From contig JAAYAT010000161.1 of NCBI GenBank assembly GCA_012719225.1, forward strand, positions 1 to 36,754: a stretch of DNA of 36,754 nt, in the 5' to 3' direction. Of the stretch, positions 1 to 8,776 are shown piece after piece. Position 1 is the stretch's first letter. Every line of letters begins with the position of its first letter. The notes under the pieces were generated by a model. That model worked only from the letters and a program-made list of their open reading frames with translations. It made no database searches and was not told where the DNA came from. The position numbers were made by a program, and so were the translations under genes. This DNA comes from Verrucomicrobiaceae bacterium (GTDB lineage Bacteria > Verrucomicrobiota > Verrucomicrobiia > Verrucomicrobiales > DEV007).

Positions 1-170
1 GAACTCTGGGCAATACCAATGGGGAAGCTGCGGTAGATGGGGAAGCCGGTCTCCTCGCGGAGAAGTGGCGGGAATTGAAGGAAAATCTCACCGATTGGGA
101 GGAAGAGCATCCCTCGGTGGTGCTCGCCGTGGGCCGGATTTCGGATTCGCTGGCGGTGGTGGGGCTCTGA
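1..170 (+). CDS. DUF4404 family protein, C-terminal fragment
   Basis: An open frame enters from the left edge (first full codon at 3) and stops with TGA at 168-170, giving the last 55 residues. The tail reads W-EEEHPSVVLAVGRISDSL-AVVGL. This matches the usual ending of small DUF4404 proteins, where a helix leads to an 'E-x-HP...GRIADAL...GI' C-terminus. The family is short, helical, probably cytoplasmic and of unknown function. The start lies outside the window. The next gene is on the opposite strand and ends 12 bases away, so the two transcripts converge. The family call rests on the C-terminal motif only. Confidence 0.6.
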   Translation, partial: TLGNTNGEAAVDGEAGLLAEKWRELKENLTDWEEEHPSVVLAVGRISDSLAVVGL

Positions 171-182
171 GTCCCTCGTGCT

Positions 183-659
183 TCACTCGTCCGGGCGCAG
201 GACCTCGATGCGGCATCGGGTGATCCCGCGTCCGACGAAATCGAGTTTCTTCGCCGCCCCGATGGAGACGTCGAGGACCCTGCCCTTGGTGTGGGGACCG
301 CGGTCGTTGACGCGCAGGACGACGGACTTTCCGTTCGCGAGATTGGTCACCTGGATCCTCGTCCCGAACGGCAGGGTTTTGTGCGCGGCGGTTTCGCCCG
401 AATTCGAAAACCGCTCCCCGCTGGCGGTGCGCGTGCCGCCGTTGGTCTTGACGCTGTACCAGGAGACCGTCCCGCTGAACACCTCTCCGGTTTTTTTGTA
501 TCCGGGGTGGGCGCCCTCGTCGATCCGTTTCACCGAGACCGAGGGAGGCGACGTCCCGGCGGGTCTCCCCAAGGTGGCGAAGTCGCAACCGGTGAGAAAA
601 ATGGTCGAAATACCTCCCCAGAGGAGTTTTCGGTTCCCGAATGTCAATCTGGCTATCAT
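183..659 (-). CDS. rlpA: RlpA-like lipoprotein (septal ring lytic transglycosylase family)
   Basis: Product of 158 aa. I start it at the ATG at 657-659 because the peptide then opens with a basic stretch, a hydrophobic segment and a lipobox (LTGC, Cys25); an upstream in-frame ATG at 701 would bury this signal. Residues 60-155 form the double-psi beta-barrel of the RlpA family: FSGTVSWY, TASGERF (Glu82) and RVNDRGP (Asp119), the last two being the conserved catalytic-region acidic residues. Members cleave naked glycan strands of peptidoglycan at the septum and are anchored to the outer membrane as lipoproteins. There is no SPOR domain, so this is a short form. The genes upstream on the same strand encode a membrane protein and an EF-hand lipoprotein, which suggests an envelope cluster. 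Confident on the family; division role inferred. Confidence 0.9.
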   Translation of the reverse strand: MIARLTFGNRKLLWGGISTIFLTGCDFATLGRPAGTSPPSVSVKRIDEGAHPGYKKTGEVFSGTVSWYSVKTNGGTRTASGERFSNSGETAAHKTLPFGTRIQVTNLANGKSVVLRVNDRGPHTKGRVLDVSIGAAKKLDFVGRGITRCRIEVLRPDE

Positions 660-728
660 GGAAGTTACGATAACTCTTTTCTCCCGCGCCGCCACCCGCA
701 ACGCCGTCGCGGTGGCGAGAGGCGAGCT

Positions 729-1430
729 TCAGTCCGGAGTTCCCCGATGCCGCAGGAGATGTCGCATCCCGAAACCGAGGGGGATCGCCGAAACGAACAT
801 GCAGAGGATCGCGGTCCAACAGATGACGCGCGAGGTTTTGAGAAGGTCGCCGAGGACTTCGCTCCCGTCTGGCAGGGCTTGGCCGGCTACCGCTTCGCGC
901 CACCACGCCACCGCGACGAGGAACATGGCGATCGAGAGGACCACGGTCATTCCGGCGGCCTGGATTGCCTGTTGTTTTCCTCGCGTCCGCGGGATCACGA
1001 CCCGAACGACGAGCCAGGAGAGTGCGCAGAGCAGATAAAAGGTGAGCCCGTTGTCGAGGGAATTCACGAAGGAGAGGAGATGGACCGAGGTGGAGGTCAG
1101 GAGCACCCCGACGAGGACGATGACCAAGCCGGTGGCGATGAAAAGCGGCTTCCAAACGCGGTCGCGGCAAGTCCACAGCAGGAGCAGAGCAACGATCACA
1201 ATGCCGCCGGCGATCCACCAGCGCGCCGCATCGGTGGCAACGGGGGAGGTGAGGTAGAAGAGAGTTCCCACTCCGGCGGCGATTCCGAGCGTGGGAAAAA
1301 GCCGGTCCCCCCGTTTCAGCGAAAAGATCACCCAGAGGATCGCGAGTATCGTCAGCACGACGAAAAACAGGGCGTGGAGGCTCCCGGGGCTCAGCTCGCG
1401 AACAAAAGGAGTGAATGACAGGAGATTCAT
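729..1430 (-). CDS. Polytopic membrane protein of unknown function
   Basis: Product of 233 aa beginning MNLLSFTPFVREL. The frame stays open upstream to 1775, but that extension is Arg/Pro-rich read-through opposite no start signal, so I place the start at the ATG at 1428-1430. Seven or so hydrophobic segments cover almost the whole chain (roughly 20-38, 45-60, 65-83, 90-107, 115-133, 142-160, 205-222). The loops are short and there is a basic C-terminus (MRHLLRHRGTPD). I do not recognise a family and see no catalytic motif. It is an integral inner-membrane protein by composition. It lies 69 bases upstream of the rlpA-like gene on the same strand and may be co-transcribed with it. Confidence 0.75.
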   Translation of the reverse strand: MNLLSFTPFVRELSPGSLHALFFVVLTILAILWVIFSLKRGDRLFPTLGIAAGVGTLFYLTSPVATDAARWWIAGGIVIVALLLLWTCRDRVWKPLFIATGLVIVLVGVLLTSTSVHLLSFVNSLDNGLTFYLLCALSWLVVRVVIPRTRGKQQAIQAAGMTVVLSIAMFLVAVAWWREAVAGQALPDGSEVLGDLLKTSRVICWTAILCMFVSAIPLGFGMRHLLRHRGTPD

Positions 1431-1551
1431 GGAGGCAACCGGTCCCGCGTTTCTTGGGGGGGCCGGAGGGACAAGAGAGCTTATCCGCTTTTCCGTGAAA
1501 TTTTCCACAGCAATTCCGCAGGGATCCGGTCTCCGCCGAAACGATGCGCCC

Positions 1552-2097
1552 TCAGGGTGCGGTCGTGGGAGGAGGAGGGGATTGCGGAGCGGGGGGCGCT
1601 TGGTCCGCAGGAGCTCCCGAAAAAAGAGTCGCATTGAGAGAGGCGCCGTCCCCGGCGAGATATTCCTCCCAGTGCAGGTGCCCGTCGCCGTTCGTGTCCA
1701 TGAGTCGGAATCCCTCGACGAAGGGGGCGGATTCCAGGATCGACTCCACGGCCTCGTCCTCCGTGATTTCCCCATCCCCGTCGCGATCGAGGCGATGAAA
1801 AATCTCCGCCGTATCCGGTGCGGACGGCTTGGCGGCCTGCCATTCGCTGAGCGAGATTTGCTGGTTGCTGTCGAGATCGAACTCGGCGAGGCCTTCCCGG
1901 TGTTTGAATTTCGCCATTTCCTGTTGGGAGACTTTGCCGTCCCCGTCGAGATCGGCGAGGGCGAAGGTGGCCTGATCCATCACCCCGGGTTCTTCCGGCT
2001 CGGGTTCGATGGTCCGGCAGGAAGAAAACAAGACGGACAGGATCGCCCCTCCGAGGAGGGAAACGCGACCTTTGGCCAAAGAAGCAGTTGCTGGCAT
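1552..2097 (-). CDS. EF-hand calcium-binding lipoprotein
   Basis: Product of 181 aa. From the ATG at 2095-2097 it has a hydrophobic leader ending in a lipobox-like FSSC (Cys27); an ATG 57 bases further upstream is possible but would displace the leader. Four EF-hand loops are visible: Asp49-Glu60 (DLDGDGKVSQQE), Asp74-Glu85 (DLDSNQQISLSE, weaker, with Gln at position 6), Asp104-Glu115 (DRDGDGEITEDE) and Asp134-Glu145 (DTNGDGHLHWEE). After the last loop the chain becomes Ala/Pro-rich and ends in a proline run. It is therefore a membrane-anchored, exported Ca2+-binding protein; the ligand role is established for EF-hands, the process it serves is unknown. It is the most upstream gene of the minus-strand envelope group and diverges from the gene at 2304. 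Confidence 0.85.
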   Translation of the reverse strand: MPATASLAKGRVSLLGGAILSVLFSSCRTIEPEPEEPGVMDQATFALADLDGDGKVSQQEMAKFKHREGLAEFDLDSNQQISLSEWQAAKPSAPDTAEIFHRLDRDGDGEITEDEAVESILESAPFVEGFRLMDTNGDGHLHWEEYLAGDGASLNATLFSGAPADQAPPAPQSPPPPTTAP

Positions 2098-2303
2098 AAC
2101 GATTCCGCGGAGGAGAGGGGGAAACAGGCGGGGAAAGGTCAAAACCTTGTCCAAGACCCTGCAACCTCCGCCATTTGACCCCGTAATTCAAGTCCCGGGC
2201 CTCTCTCGGGCGATGGCTCCGCCGCAACCGCTCCGCCGCCGGAGAAAAACACGCGGGGAAGGAACGGGGTCGACAGCGGCCCATCCGGTCCCTACGTTTC
2301 GGC

Positions 2304-3587
2304 ATGACCACTCTCCGTCCCGATTTCCTCAGCCGCCGTTCTCTCCTCACCCGCCTCGGTCTCGTGTTGGGAGCGACCGCCATGAAAGCCGGAGCGGCCG
2401 ACCGGCCGGCGCGCATCCTCCTGCGTTCCTCGTGGCAGACCGTCAACATCGGGGACATCGCCCACACCCCCGGCGTGCTCCACCTTCTCGAGCAGCATCT
2501 CCCCGACGCCGAGATCACCCTCTGGCCGAACAACCTCGACAACGGAGTGGACGAATTGTTGACCTCGCGTTTTCCCAAACTGAAAATCGCGAAAGGCACC
2601 GAGGCGCTCGCACGGGCCTTCGCCGAAAACGATTTTCTCCTCCACGGATCGGGTCCCTCCCTCGTCGCGGAAAAGGATGTCGTCCGCTGGAGCGAAGCGA
2701 CCGGCAAACCCTATGGAGTCTACGGCATCACCCTCCCGAAAAAGGGTTCCAGCTCCACCAAAGAGACGCCCGGGGAGAAGTTTCGGAAAACGATCCGGGT
2801 GCTCAGCGGGGCGCGTTTTGTCTTTTTCCGCGACTCGCATTCCCTCGCCCTCGCGAAGGCGGAGGGCTGCACCTCGCCGGTGATGGAGTTCGGTCCGGAC
2901 GGGGCTTTCGCCTGTGATGTCAGGGATGACGAAAAGGCGACCGCCTTTCTCCAAGCGAACGGATTGGAGGAAGGCAAGTTCCTCTGCTGCATTCCCCGCC
3001 TGCGCTACACTCCGTACTGGCGTATCAAAGACCGGCCCAAAGACGAGGTCCGGCACGCCCGCAACGAGGAGATGAAGGCCCACGACCACGCTCCGCACAT
3101 CGAGGCGATCCGCCGGATCGTCGCGGAGACCGATCTCAAGGTCCTCCTCTGTCCCGAAGACCGCACCCAGATGCAGGTGGGCAAAGAGGTCATCTACGAC
3201 CGGCTTCCTGATGAAATCAAAAAACGCGTCGTCTGGCGGCCCGACTACTGGCTCACCGGGGAAGCGATCAGCGTTTACGTCCGCAGCTTGGGACTCTTCG
3301 GCAACGAGATGCATTCGCCCATCATGTGTATCGGCCAGGGTGTCCCTGCGATCGTCTGCCGCTGGGCCGAGCAGACTTCGAAGGGCTATATGTGGGAGGA
3401 CATCGGCCTCGGGGAGTGGCTCTTCGATTTTGACAAGGAGGAAGACCTCGCCCGTCTCCCCGATGCCGTCCTCGCGATGGCGAAAGACCCCGACGCCGCC
3501 CGGGCGAAGGCCGCCGAGGGACGGCGTTTCGTCGAAAAACGCCAGCGCGAAACCATGGCGGTGCTCGCCCGTGAAGTCGGGGCCTGA
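2304..3587 (+). CDS. Polysaccharide pyruvyl transferase family protein with Tat-like leader
   Basis: Product of 427 aa. The N-terminus reads [24 protein letters not shown]: a twin-arginine motif (SRRSLL, residues 10-15), a hydrophobic stretch and a small-residue cleavage region. The body looks like the polysaccharide pyruvyl transferase family: NIGD near residue 50, the [11 protein letters not shown] segment that contacts donor in related proteins, CIPRLRYTP in mid-chain, and a C-terminal half with [24 protein letters not shown]. Such enzymes normally transfer ketal-pyruvate from phosphoenolpyruvate to surface sugars in the cytoplasm. An exported copy could be a secreted relative with another activity. 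It precedes rapA by 183 bases on the same strand. The family call is firm; substrate and true export are open. Confidence 0.82.
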   Translation: MTTLRPDFLSRRSLLTRLGLVLGATAMKAGAADRPARILLRSSWQTVNIGDIAHTPGVLHLLEQHLPDAEITLWPNNLDNGVDELLTSRFPKLKIAKGTEALARAFAENDFLLHGSGPSLVAEKDVVRWSEATGKPYGVYGITLPKKGSSSTKETPGEKFRKTIRVLSGARFVFFRDSHSLALAKAEGCTSPVMEFGPDGAFACDVRDDEKATAFLQANGLEEGKFLCCIPRLRYTPYWRIKDRPKDEVRHARNEEMKAHDHAPHIEAIRRIVAETDLKVLLCPEDRTQMQVGKEVIYDRLPDEIKKRVVWRPDYWLTGEAISVYVRSLGLFGNEMHSPIMCIGQGVPAIVCRWAEQTSKGYMWEDIGLGEWLFDFDKEEDLARLPDAVLAMAKDPDAARAKAAEGRRFVEKRQRETMAVLAREVGA

Positions 3588-3770
3588 GCGCCCGCCGGAG
3601 TCCGGGGCTTGGGTGGCTCGGCGAGCCGTCGGGCACAAGGGCGGACATCGTCCTGTCAGCGGATTCCGGCGATCCCGGAAACGCGAGTGGGCAAATGCAA
3701 AATTCCCTGTCCCGACACTGGCGCAACGCACGAAACGCGCTACCCTTTTGACCCCTCTCGCTCCTTTTGT

Positions 3771-6578
3771 ATGAAAGCCTCGCGTTATCAGACTGACACC
3801 GCCGATCCCACCCAGTTTGCCCCAGGTCAGCGCTGGATCAGTGAAACACAGACCGAATTTGGACTCGCCCTGATCCTCTCGTCGGATTACACCCATGTGA
3901 AAGCCTTTTACCCCGCCGTCGGCGAGACCATCACCTATGCGGCGAGAAACGCCCCGCTCCGCCGGGTCGCCTTCGAGCCGGGAGACACCGTCAAGGATCA
4001 GGAGGGGAACGCCTTCGTCGTCGCGGAGATCCGCGAGGATGAAAAAAGGCTCATCTACATCGACGGCGACGGCCACGAGTTGCCCGAGAGCGGGCTCTCC
4101 GACACGATGAGCGTGCAGCGTCCCGAACAGCGTCTCCTCGCCGGCATCAGCGACGATCCCCGCCTCTGGAGTCTGCGCCAGTCGGCCATCCGGGCCCAGC
4201 ACGAGGCCCGCGCCAGCGATGTCCGCGGACTCATCGGCGGGCGCATCTCCCTGATTCCCCACCAGCTTTTCATCGCGGAAGAAGTCGCCAACCGGGCCGC
4301 CCCGCGCGTCCTCCTCGCCGACGAGGTCGGGTTGGGGAAAACGATAGAGGCCTGTCTCATCCTGCACCGTCTCCATCTCTCCGGGCGCGCCTCGCGCATC
4401 CTCATTCTCGTTCCCGACGCCCTCGTCAACCAGTGGTTCATCGAACTCTACCGCCGCTTCGCGCTTTCTTTCGCCATTTTCGATGAAGAGCGGGCCGCCT
4501 CGATCGAGAGCGGTGCCCTCGCGGACGATCCCGACAAACCGGTCAACCCTTTCTTCGACGATCAGATGATCCTCTGCGCGACCTCGTGGATCGCCTCACA
4601 TCCGCATCGCGCGGCGCAGGCGGCGGCGGGGGAATGGGATCTCACCATCGTCGACGAAGCCCACCATCTCGAGTGGAGTGTCGAGTCCGCCAGCCCGGAA
4701 TACGCCGCCGTCGAGGCCATCGCCAGGCATTCCGCCGGTCTCCTCCTCCTCACCGCGACCCCGGAGCAGCTCGGGCGCGAGGGGCATTTCGCGCGGCTCC
4801 GACTGCTCGACCCGGCCCGTTTTTCCGACCTCGACACCTTCATCCGGGAATCGGAGAATTACCGCTCCATTTCCGATCTGGCGGACCGTCTCCGCGGCGA
4901 CAAGAAGCTCACCGCCAAAGAATTGAAATCCATCGCGACCCTCCTCGACAAGGAGACCGCCGCACAGTTGAAAGAGGACGGCACGCCCGCCCGCCGCGAG
5001 GCCTGTCGCCACGCCCTCATCGACCTGCACGGTCCGGGTCGTGTCCTCTTCCGGAACCGCCGCCTCGTCCTCGACACCTTTCCCAAACGCATCGTCCACC
5101 TCTGCCCGCTGGATTGCTCCGAGGACGAGGGCTTTGAAATGAAACTGGACTGGCTCAAAGCGCTCTTGCGGGCCGACACCGAATCAAAGTTCCTTCTCAT
5201 CACCCACGCGCGCGAGACCGTCGAGGCGATCGAGGCGGCCCTGCGCGAACGGATCAGCTCCCAGGCAACGATGTTCCACGAGGGACTCTCGCTGCTGCAA
5301 CGGGACAAAAACGCGGCTTGGTTCGCCGACGAGGAAATGGGTGCCCGACTCCTCATTTGTTCCGAGATCGGTTCCGAGGGGCGCAATTTCCAGTTCGCCC
5401 ATCACCTCATCCTCTTCGACCTGCCCTCCGATCCCGGTCTCCTGGAGCAGCGCATCGGACGTCTCGACCGGATCGGTCAGACCGAGGATGTCCACATCCA
5501 CGTGCCTTTTGTCGAAAGCACCGGCGAAGAACTCAAGGCGCTCTGGTACCACCGCGGCCTCAATGCCTTCGAGCACACCCTGCACGGGGCCGGTACGATT
5601 CACCGCGCCTTCCGCGAGGAACTGGAGGGGCTGCTCCAGGCCGATCCCACCGAGCGCGAGGAAGCTCTCCCCGATCTTCTCGACCGCACCCGCGCTTACA
5701 AGGAGAATCTCGACAAGGAGCTGGAAAAAGGGCGGGATCACCTCCTGGAAATCAGCTCCTTCGACCGCGATCAGGGCCAGGCCCTCGTCTCCCGCATCGA
5801 GACGCTCGACGAGGACAATCGCCTGGAATATCTCATGCTCAAGGTCTTCGACCATTTCGGCGTGACCGTGGAGGATCTCGGAGACCGCAGCTACGTGCTC
5901 ACCCCCGAGCACCTTTTCTCCGCCGACGCGTTCCCCGGTCTGCCCGAAGACGGTCTCTCGGTCACCTTCGACCGGAGCCTCGCTCTCGCGCGGGAGGATC
6001 TCACCTTTCTCACCCCCGACCACCCCATGGTCACCAGCGCGTTGGAGAGTCTCATTTCGACCGACCACGGCAACGCTGGTTTTTTCCGGCTCGAGGGTGC
6101 CTCCGAACAGCTTCTCCTGATCGAAACGGTCTGCGTGCTCGAATGTGTCGCCCCCGAGCATCTTCACGCCGAGCGGTTCCTGCCCTCCAAGCCGATCCGC
6201 GTCATCGTCGACCAGAAAGGACGCAACCGCACCGCCGACTTCGACATCGAGCGCATCCGACGGGACGGTCGCCCCGGACCGAGCACCTTCCTCCGCGAAA
6301 AATCGCGGGCGCTGCGAGCCACCATCCCGCCGCTCCTCGAGGTCGCGAGCACGGAGTCCGAGGAACGTGGCGACGAGATCCGCGCGGCGGCGATCGAACG
6401 CATGGAAGAGGAGCTGGCCGCCAATATCGAGCGGCTCGAACGTCTCCGCGAAATGAACCACCCCGTGCGCGAGGAGGAGATCGAGATGGTCCGCGCCGCC
6501 CAGATAGAACTGAAAAAATACCTCGCCGACACGCCGCTGCGGATCGACTCGGTGCGGCTCATCCTCGCGATGGCGTAA
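3771..6578 (+). CDS. rapA: RNA polymerase-associated SWI2/SNF2 ATPase RapA
   Basis: Product of 935 aa, close to the 968 aa of the E. coli protein. RapA binds RNA polymerase and uses ATP to recycle it after transcription. I start at the ATG at 3771 because the peptide then begins just before the Tudor-like N-terminal domain (FAPGQRWISETQTEFGLALI); an in-frame extension to 3609 shows no resemblance. Motifs: Walker A region LADEVGLGKTIEA (Lys190), DEAHH box (Asp295-His299), LLTATPEQLG, CSEIGSEGRNFQF and motif VI QRIGRLDRIGQ (560-570). The C-terminal spacer and dimer regions characteristic of RapA (LTPEHLF..., ITFDRSLALARED, ERFLP-x-KPIRV) are present, which separates it from generic SNF2 helicases. 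It is 24 bases from the next gene, probably the same transcript. Confidence 0.95.
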   Translation: MKASRYQTDTADPTQFAPGQRWISETQTEFGLALILSSDYTHVKAFYPAVGETITYAARNAPLRRVAFEPGDTVKDQEGNAFVVAEIREDEKRLIYIDGDGHELPESGLSDTMSVQRPEQRLLAGISDDPRLWSLRQSAIRAQHEARASDVRGLIGGRISLIPHQLFIAEEVANRAAPRVLLADEVGLGKTIEACLILHRLHLSGRASRILILVPDALVNQWFIELYRRFALSFAIFDEERAASIESGALADDPDKPVNPFFDDQMILCATSWIASHPHRAAQAAAGEWDLTIVDEAHHLEWSVESASPEYAAVEAIARHSAGLLLLTATPEQLGREGHFARLRLLDPARFSDLDTFIRESENYRSISDLADRLRGDKKLTAKELKSIATLLDKETAAQLKEDGTPARREACRHALIDLHGPGRVLFRNRRLVLDTFPKRIVHLCPLDCSEDEGFEMKLDWLKALLRADTESKFLLITHARETVEAIEAALRERISSQATMFHEGLSLLQRDKNAAWFADEEMGARLLICSEIGSEGRNFQFAHHLILFDLPSDPGLLEQRIGRLDRIGQTEDVHIHVPFVESTGEELKALWYHRGLNAFEHTLHGAGTIHRAFREELEGLLQADPTEREEALPDLLDRTRAYKENLDKELEKGRDHLLEISSFDRDQGQALVSRIETLDEDNRLEYLMLKVFDHFGVTVEDLGDRSYVLTPEHLFSADAFPGLPEDGLSVTFDRSLALAREDLTFLTPDHPMVTSALESLISTDHGNAGFFRLEGASEQLLLIETVCVLECVAPEHLHAERFLPSKPIRVIVDQKGRNRTADFDIERIRRDGRPGPSTFLREKSRALRATIPPLLEVASTESEERGDEIRAAAIERMEEELAANIERLERLREMNHPVREEEIEMVRAAQIELKKYLADTPLRIDSVRLILAMA

Positions 6579-6602
6579 GCACTGACGACTTTTCCCAAGG
6601 GG

Positions 6603-8738
6603 ATGACACGACCTGCCAGAGGCTCGCGCAAGCGGGCGAGACGCTCCTGGAAAGGAGAGCCGGAACGCCCCGCTTCCCGTTCTCTCCTGCGTCATCCGCT
6701 CCTGCGATTTGTTGTTTTCATCGTCCTCGCGAGCGCCTGCATCGCCCTGCTCATCGCGGCGATGGTCCTCTTCAACTACGACCGTCAGGCGGCCCGCTAC
6801 GACATCACCGCCGTCGGACGCATGCCTCTCGAATCGACCGTCACCGACGGAACCGGCGAACTCATCGGCTACCTGCACGGGGAAAACGTCGGGACTCCGG
6901 TGGCTCTCGATGAGGTCTCCCCGCATTTTCTCAACGCCCTGATGGCGCGGGAGGATTCCCGCTTTTACCAGCACCACGGCATCGACCACTTCGGCTTGGT
7001 GCGGGCCTGGCTGCGGAACCTCCGGGAAAAACGAACCGTTCAGGGCGCCAGCACCCTGACCATGCAGCTCACCCGGATGAGCTACGGCCTCACCGGACGC
7101 ACCATGCGGCGCAAGCTCCTCGAAATGGCGCTGGCGCGCCGCATTGAAAAACACTACAGCAAGGATGAGATCCTCTCGTTTTATGTGAACCGGGTTTTCC
7201 TGGGCACCGGCATGAACGGGATCGAGCAGGCCGCGCGGGGCTACTTCGGCAAGTCCGCCGCCGACCTCACCCTCCCCGAAGCGGCCATGCTCGCCGGCGT
7301 GATCCGTGCGCCGAACGGCTTTTCCCCTTTCCGCCACTACGAGGCCGCCCGGAGGGAAATGCGCGGCACCCTCCACCGCATGGCCGATGAAGGGCTCCTC
7401 AGCGAGGCGGAGGCGGAGGCGATGGGAGCGGCCCGGCCCGAAGTGCTCCCGCAGGATCGTTGGATGGAGATGCTGAGGCGGCAAGCCAAGATCTCGGAAC
7501 AGAATTACCTTCTCAAAATGGTCTCCGACGAGATGGAAACGATGTTCCCTTCGCTCACCGGCGTCGGAGGTCTCTCGATCCGGACGACCTTCGACAGTCG
7601 ACTCCAGGCCGCCGCCGAGAAGGCCGTCGCGACCCGTCTCACCGCTCTCGAAAAACAGCCCGACTACCATCACCCCGCCCTCGCGGCCCACCGCGAGGGC
7701 GAGCCCGCCTATCTGCAGGCCGCCGTGGTGGTCATGGAAAACTTCACCGGGGCGATGCGGGCGGTCGTGGGGGGGCGCGATTTTTCGCACAGCGCCTTCA
7801 ACCGTGCCACCCAGGCCAAGCGGCCCATGGGATCGATCTTCAAACCCCTCGTCTACGGCACCGCCTTCGAACGCGGTCTTTTTCCCGGTATGCTCGTGAG
7901 TGACGCGGCGATCCTGCCGGGCGAGATCGAGTGGGACCCGGTCGGCTGGACTCCGGAAAACTCCGACGGGATCTTCGGCGGAATGCTGCCGGTGGAAACC
8001 GGTCTCATCCGATCGCGCAATACCATGACCGTGCGTGTCGGCGAGTGGGCCGGGATCGATCGGGTCCTCGCGATGATGGAACACGCCGGTCTGGGGGACG
8101 CCGAGCGGGCCGAGCCGACCCCTCCGATCTACATCGGCACCGTCGGCGCCGATCTCTGCGGAGTCACCAGCGCCTACACCGTTTTCGCCACCGGCGGGAT
8201 ACGGCACGAACCGTATTTCGTCGAATCCGTCACCGACCGCGACGGCACGATTCTTTACCAGCACGAGGATGCGAGCTATCGGGTGCTCTCCCCCGGCGCG
8301 GCCTGGCTGACTTCGAACATTCTCAAAAAAGTCCTCGAAGAGGGCGGCTCCGCCGCCGGTCTCCGCGAACTCGGGTTCACCGCCGCCGCCGGAGGCAAAA
8401 CCGGGACCACCAACGACTTTCAGGACGCCTGGTTCGTCGGCTACACCAGTAGGCTCTCGGGCGGCGTCTGGATCGGCCTCGACCAACCCGGAACGATCAT
8501 GGAGGGGGCCTACGGAGGCCGCGTCGCCCTGCCGGTGTGGAATGACATCATGACCGGAGCGGCGGGGATCGGCTACGAATTCACCGAGTTCGCCGAACCC
8601 GAAGAGGTCATTTCGATGGAGCTTTGCCGCGAGTCCGGACGGCTCGCCGACGAGGGATGCGCCGCGTCGCGGAATGTCTACGTGGAGCAAGTCCCCCACG
8701 ACCTCATCCCGAGGCAATTCTGCAAGATCGCCCACTGA
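6603..8738 (+). CDS. Class A penicillin-binding protein (PBP1-type glycosyltransferase/transpeptidase)
   Basis: Product of 711 aa that polymerises glycan strands and cross-links peptide stems in the periplasm. A basic cytoplasmic tail (1-30) is followed by one membrane anchor (about 32-60). The GT51 glycosyltransferase domain carries the catalytic Glu in EDSRFYQHHGID (Glu117), then QGASTLTMQL, RKLLEMALARRIE and LPEAAMLAGVIRAPN. The transpeptidase domain has GSIFK (Ser411, Lys414), the SRN motif (471-473) and KTGTT (599-603), so both active sites look intact. The last 30 residues include two or three Cys. The sequence AAGGGG lies directly against the ATG, closer than a typical Shine-Dalgarno. 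It follows rapA by 24 bases and precedes the membrane protein gene at 8777 by 38. Confidence 0.95.
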   Translation: MTRPARGSRKRARRSWKGEPERPASRSLLRHPLLRFVVFIVLASACIALLIAAMVLFNYDRQAARYDITAVGRMPLESTVTDGTGELIGYLHGENVGTPVALDEVSPHFLNALMAREDSRFYQHHGIDHFGLVRAWLRNLREKRTVQGASTLTMQLTRMSYGLTGRTMRRKLLEMALARRIEKHYSKDEILSFYVNRVFLGTGMNGIEQAARGYFGKSAADLTLPEAAMLAGVIRAPNGFSPFRHYEAARREMRGTLHRMADEGLLSEAEAEAMGAARPEVLPQDRWMEMLRRQAKISEQNYLLKMVSDEMETMFPSLTGVGGLSIRTTFDSRLQAAAEKAVATRLTALEKQPDYHHPALAAHREGEPAYLQAAVVVMENFTGAMRAVVGGRDFSHSAFNRATQAKRPMGSIFKPLVYGTAFERGLFPGMLVSDAAILPGEIEWDPVGWTPENSDGIFGGMLPVETGLIRSRNTMTVRVGEWAGIDRVLAMMEHAGLGDAERAEPTPPIYIGTVGADLCGVTSAYTVFATGGIRHEPYFVESVTDRDGTILYQHEDASYRVLSPGAAWLTSNILKKVLEEGGSAAGLRELGFTAAAGGKTGTTNDFQDAWFVGYTSRLSGGVWIGLDQPGTIMEGAYGGRVALPVWNDIMTGAAGIGYEFTEFAEPEEVISMELCRESGRLADEGCAASRNVYVEQVPHDLIPRQFCKIAH

Positions 8739-8776
8739 TTGCGTTTTTCCCTCCCCCCGCTGAGAGTGCGACCGCC

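Noticed and set aside
3664-3680. Inverted repeat TTCCGG / CCGGAA between the pyruvyl transferase gene and rapA
   Set aside because: Short stem, no T-run and lying in a plausible promoter region; it is not called as a terminator or operator.
2292-4376. Long minus-strand open frame (694 codons) opposite the pyruvyl transferase and rapA genes
   Set aside because: It has no recognisable family features and runs across two genes with clear motifs; it is a by-product of high GC at third codon positions.
5184-8735. Minus-strand open frame of 1183 codons opposite rapA and the penicillin-binding protein gene
   Set aside because: Composition is low-complexity Gly/Arg/Glu-rich and crosses two well-supported genes, so it is an antisense shadow.
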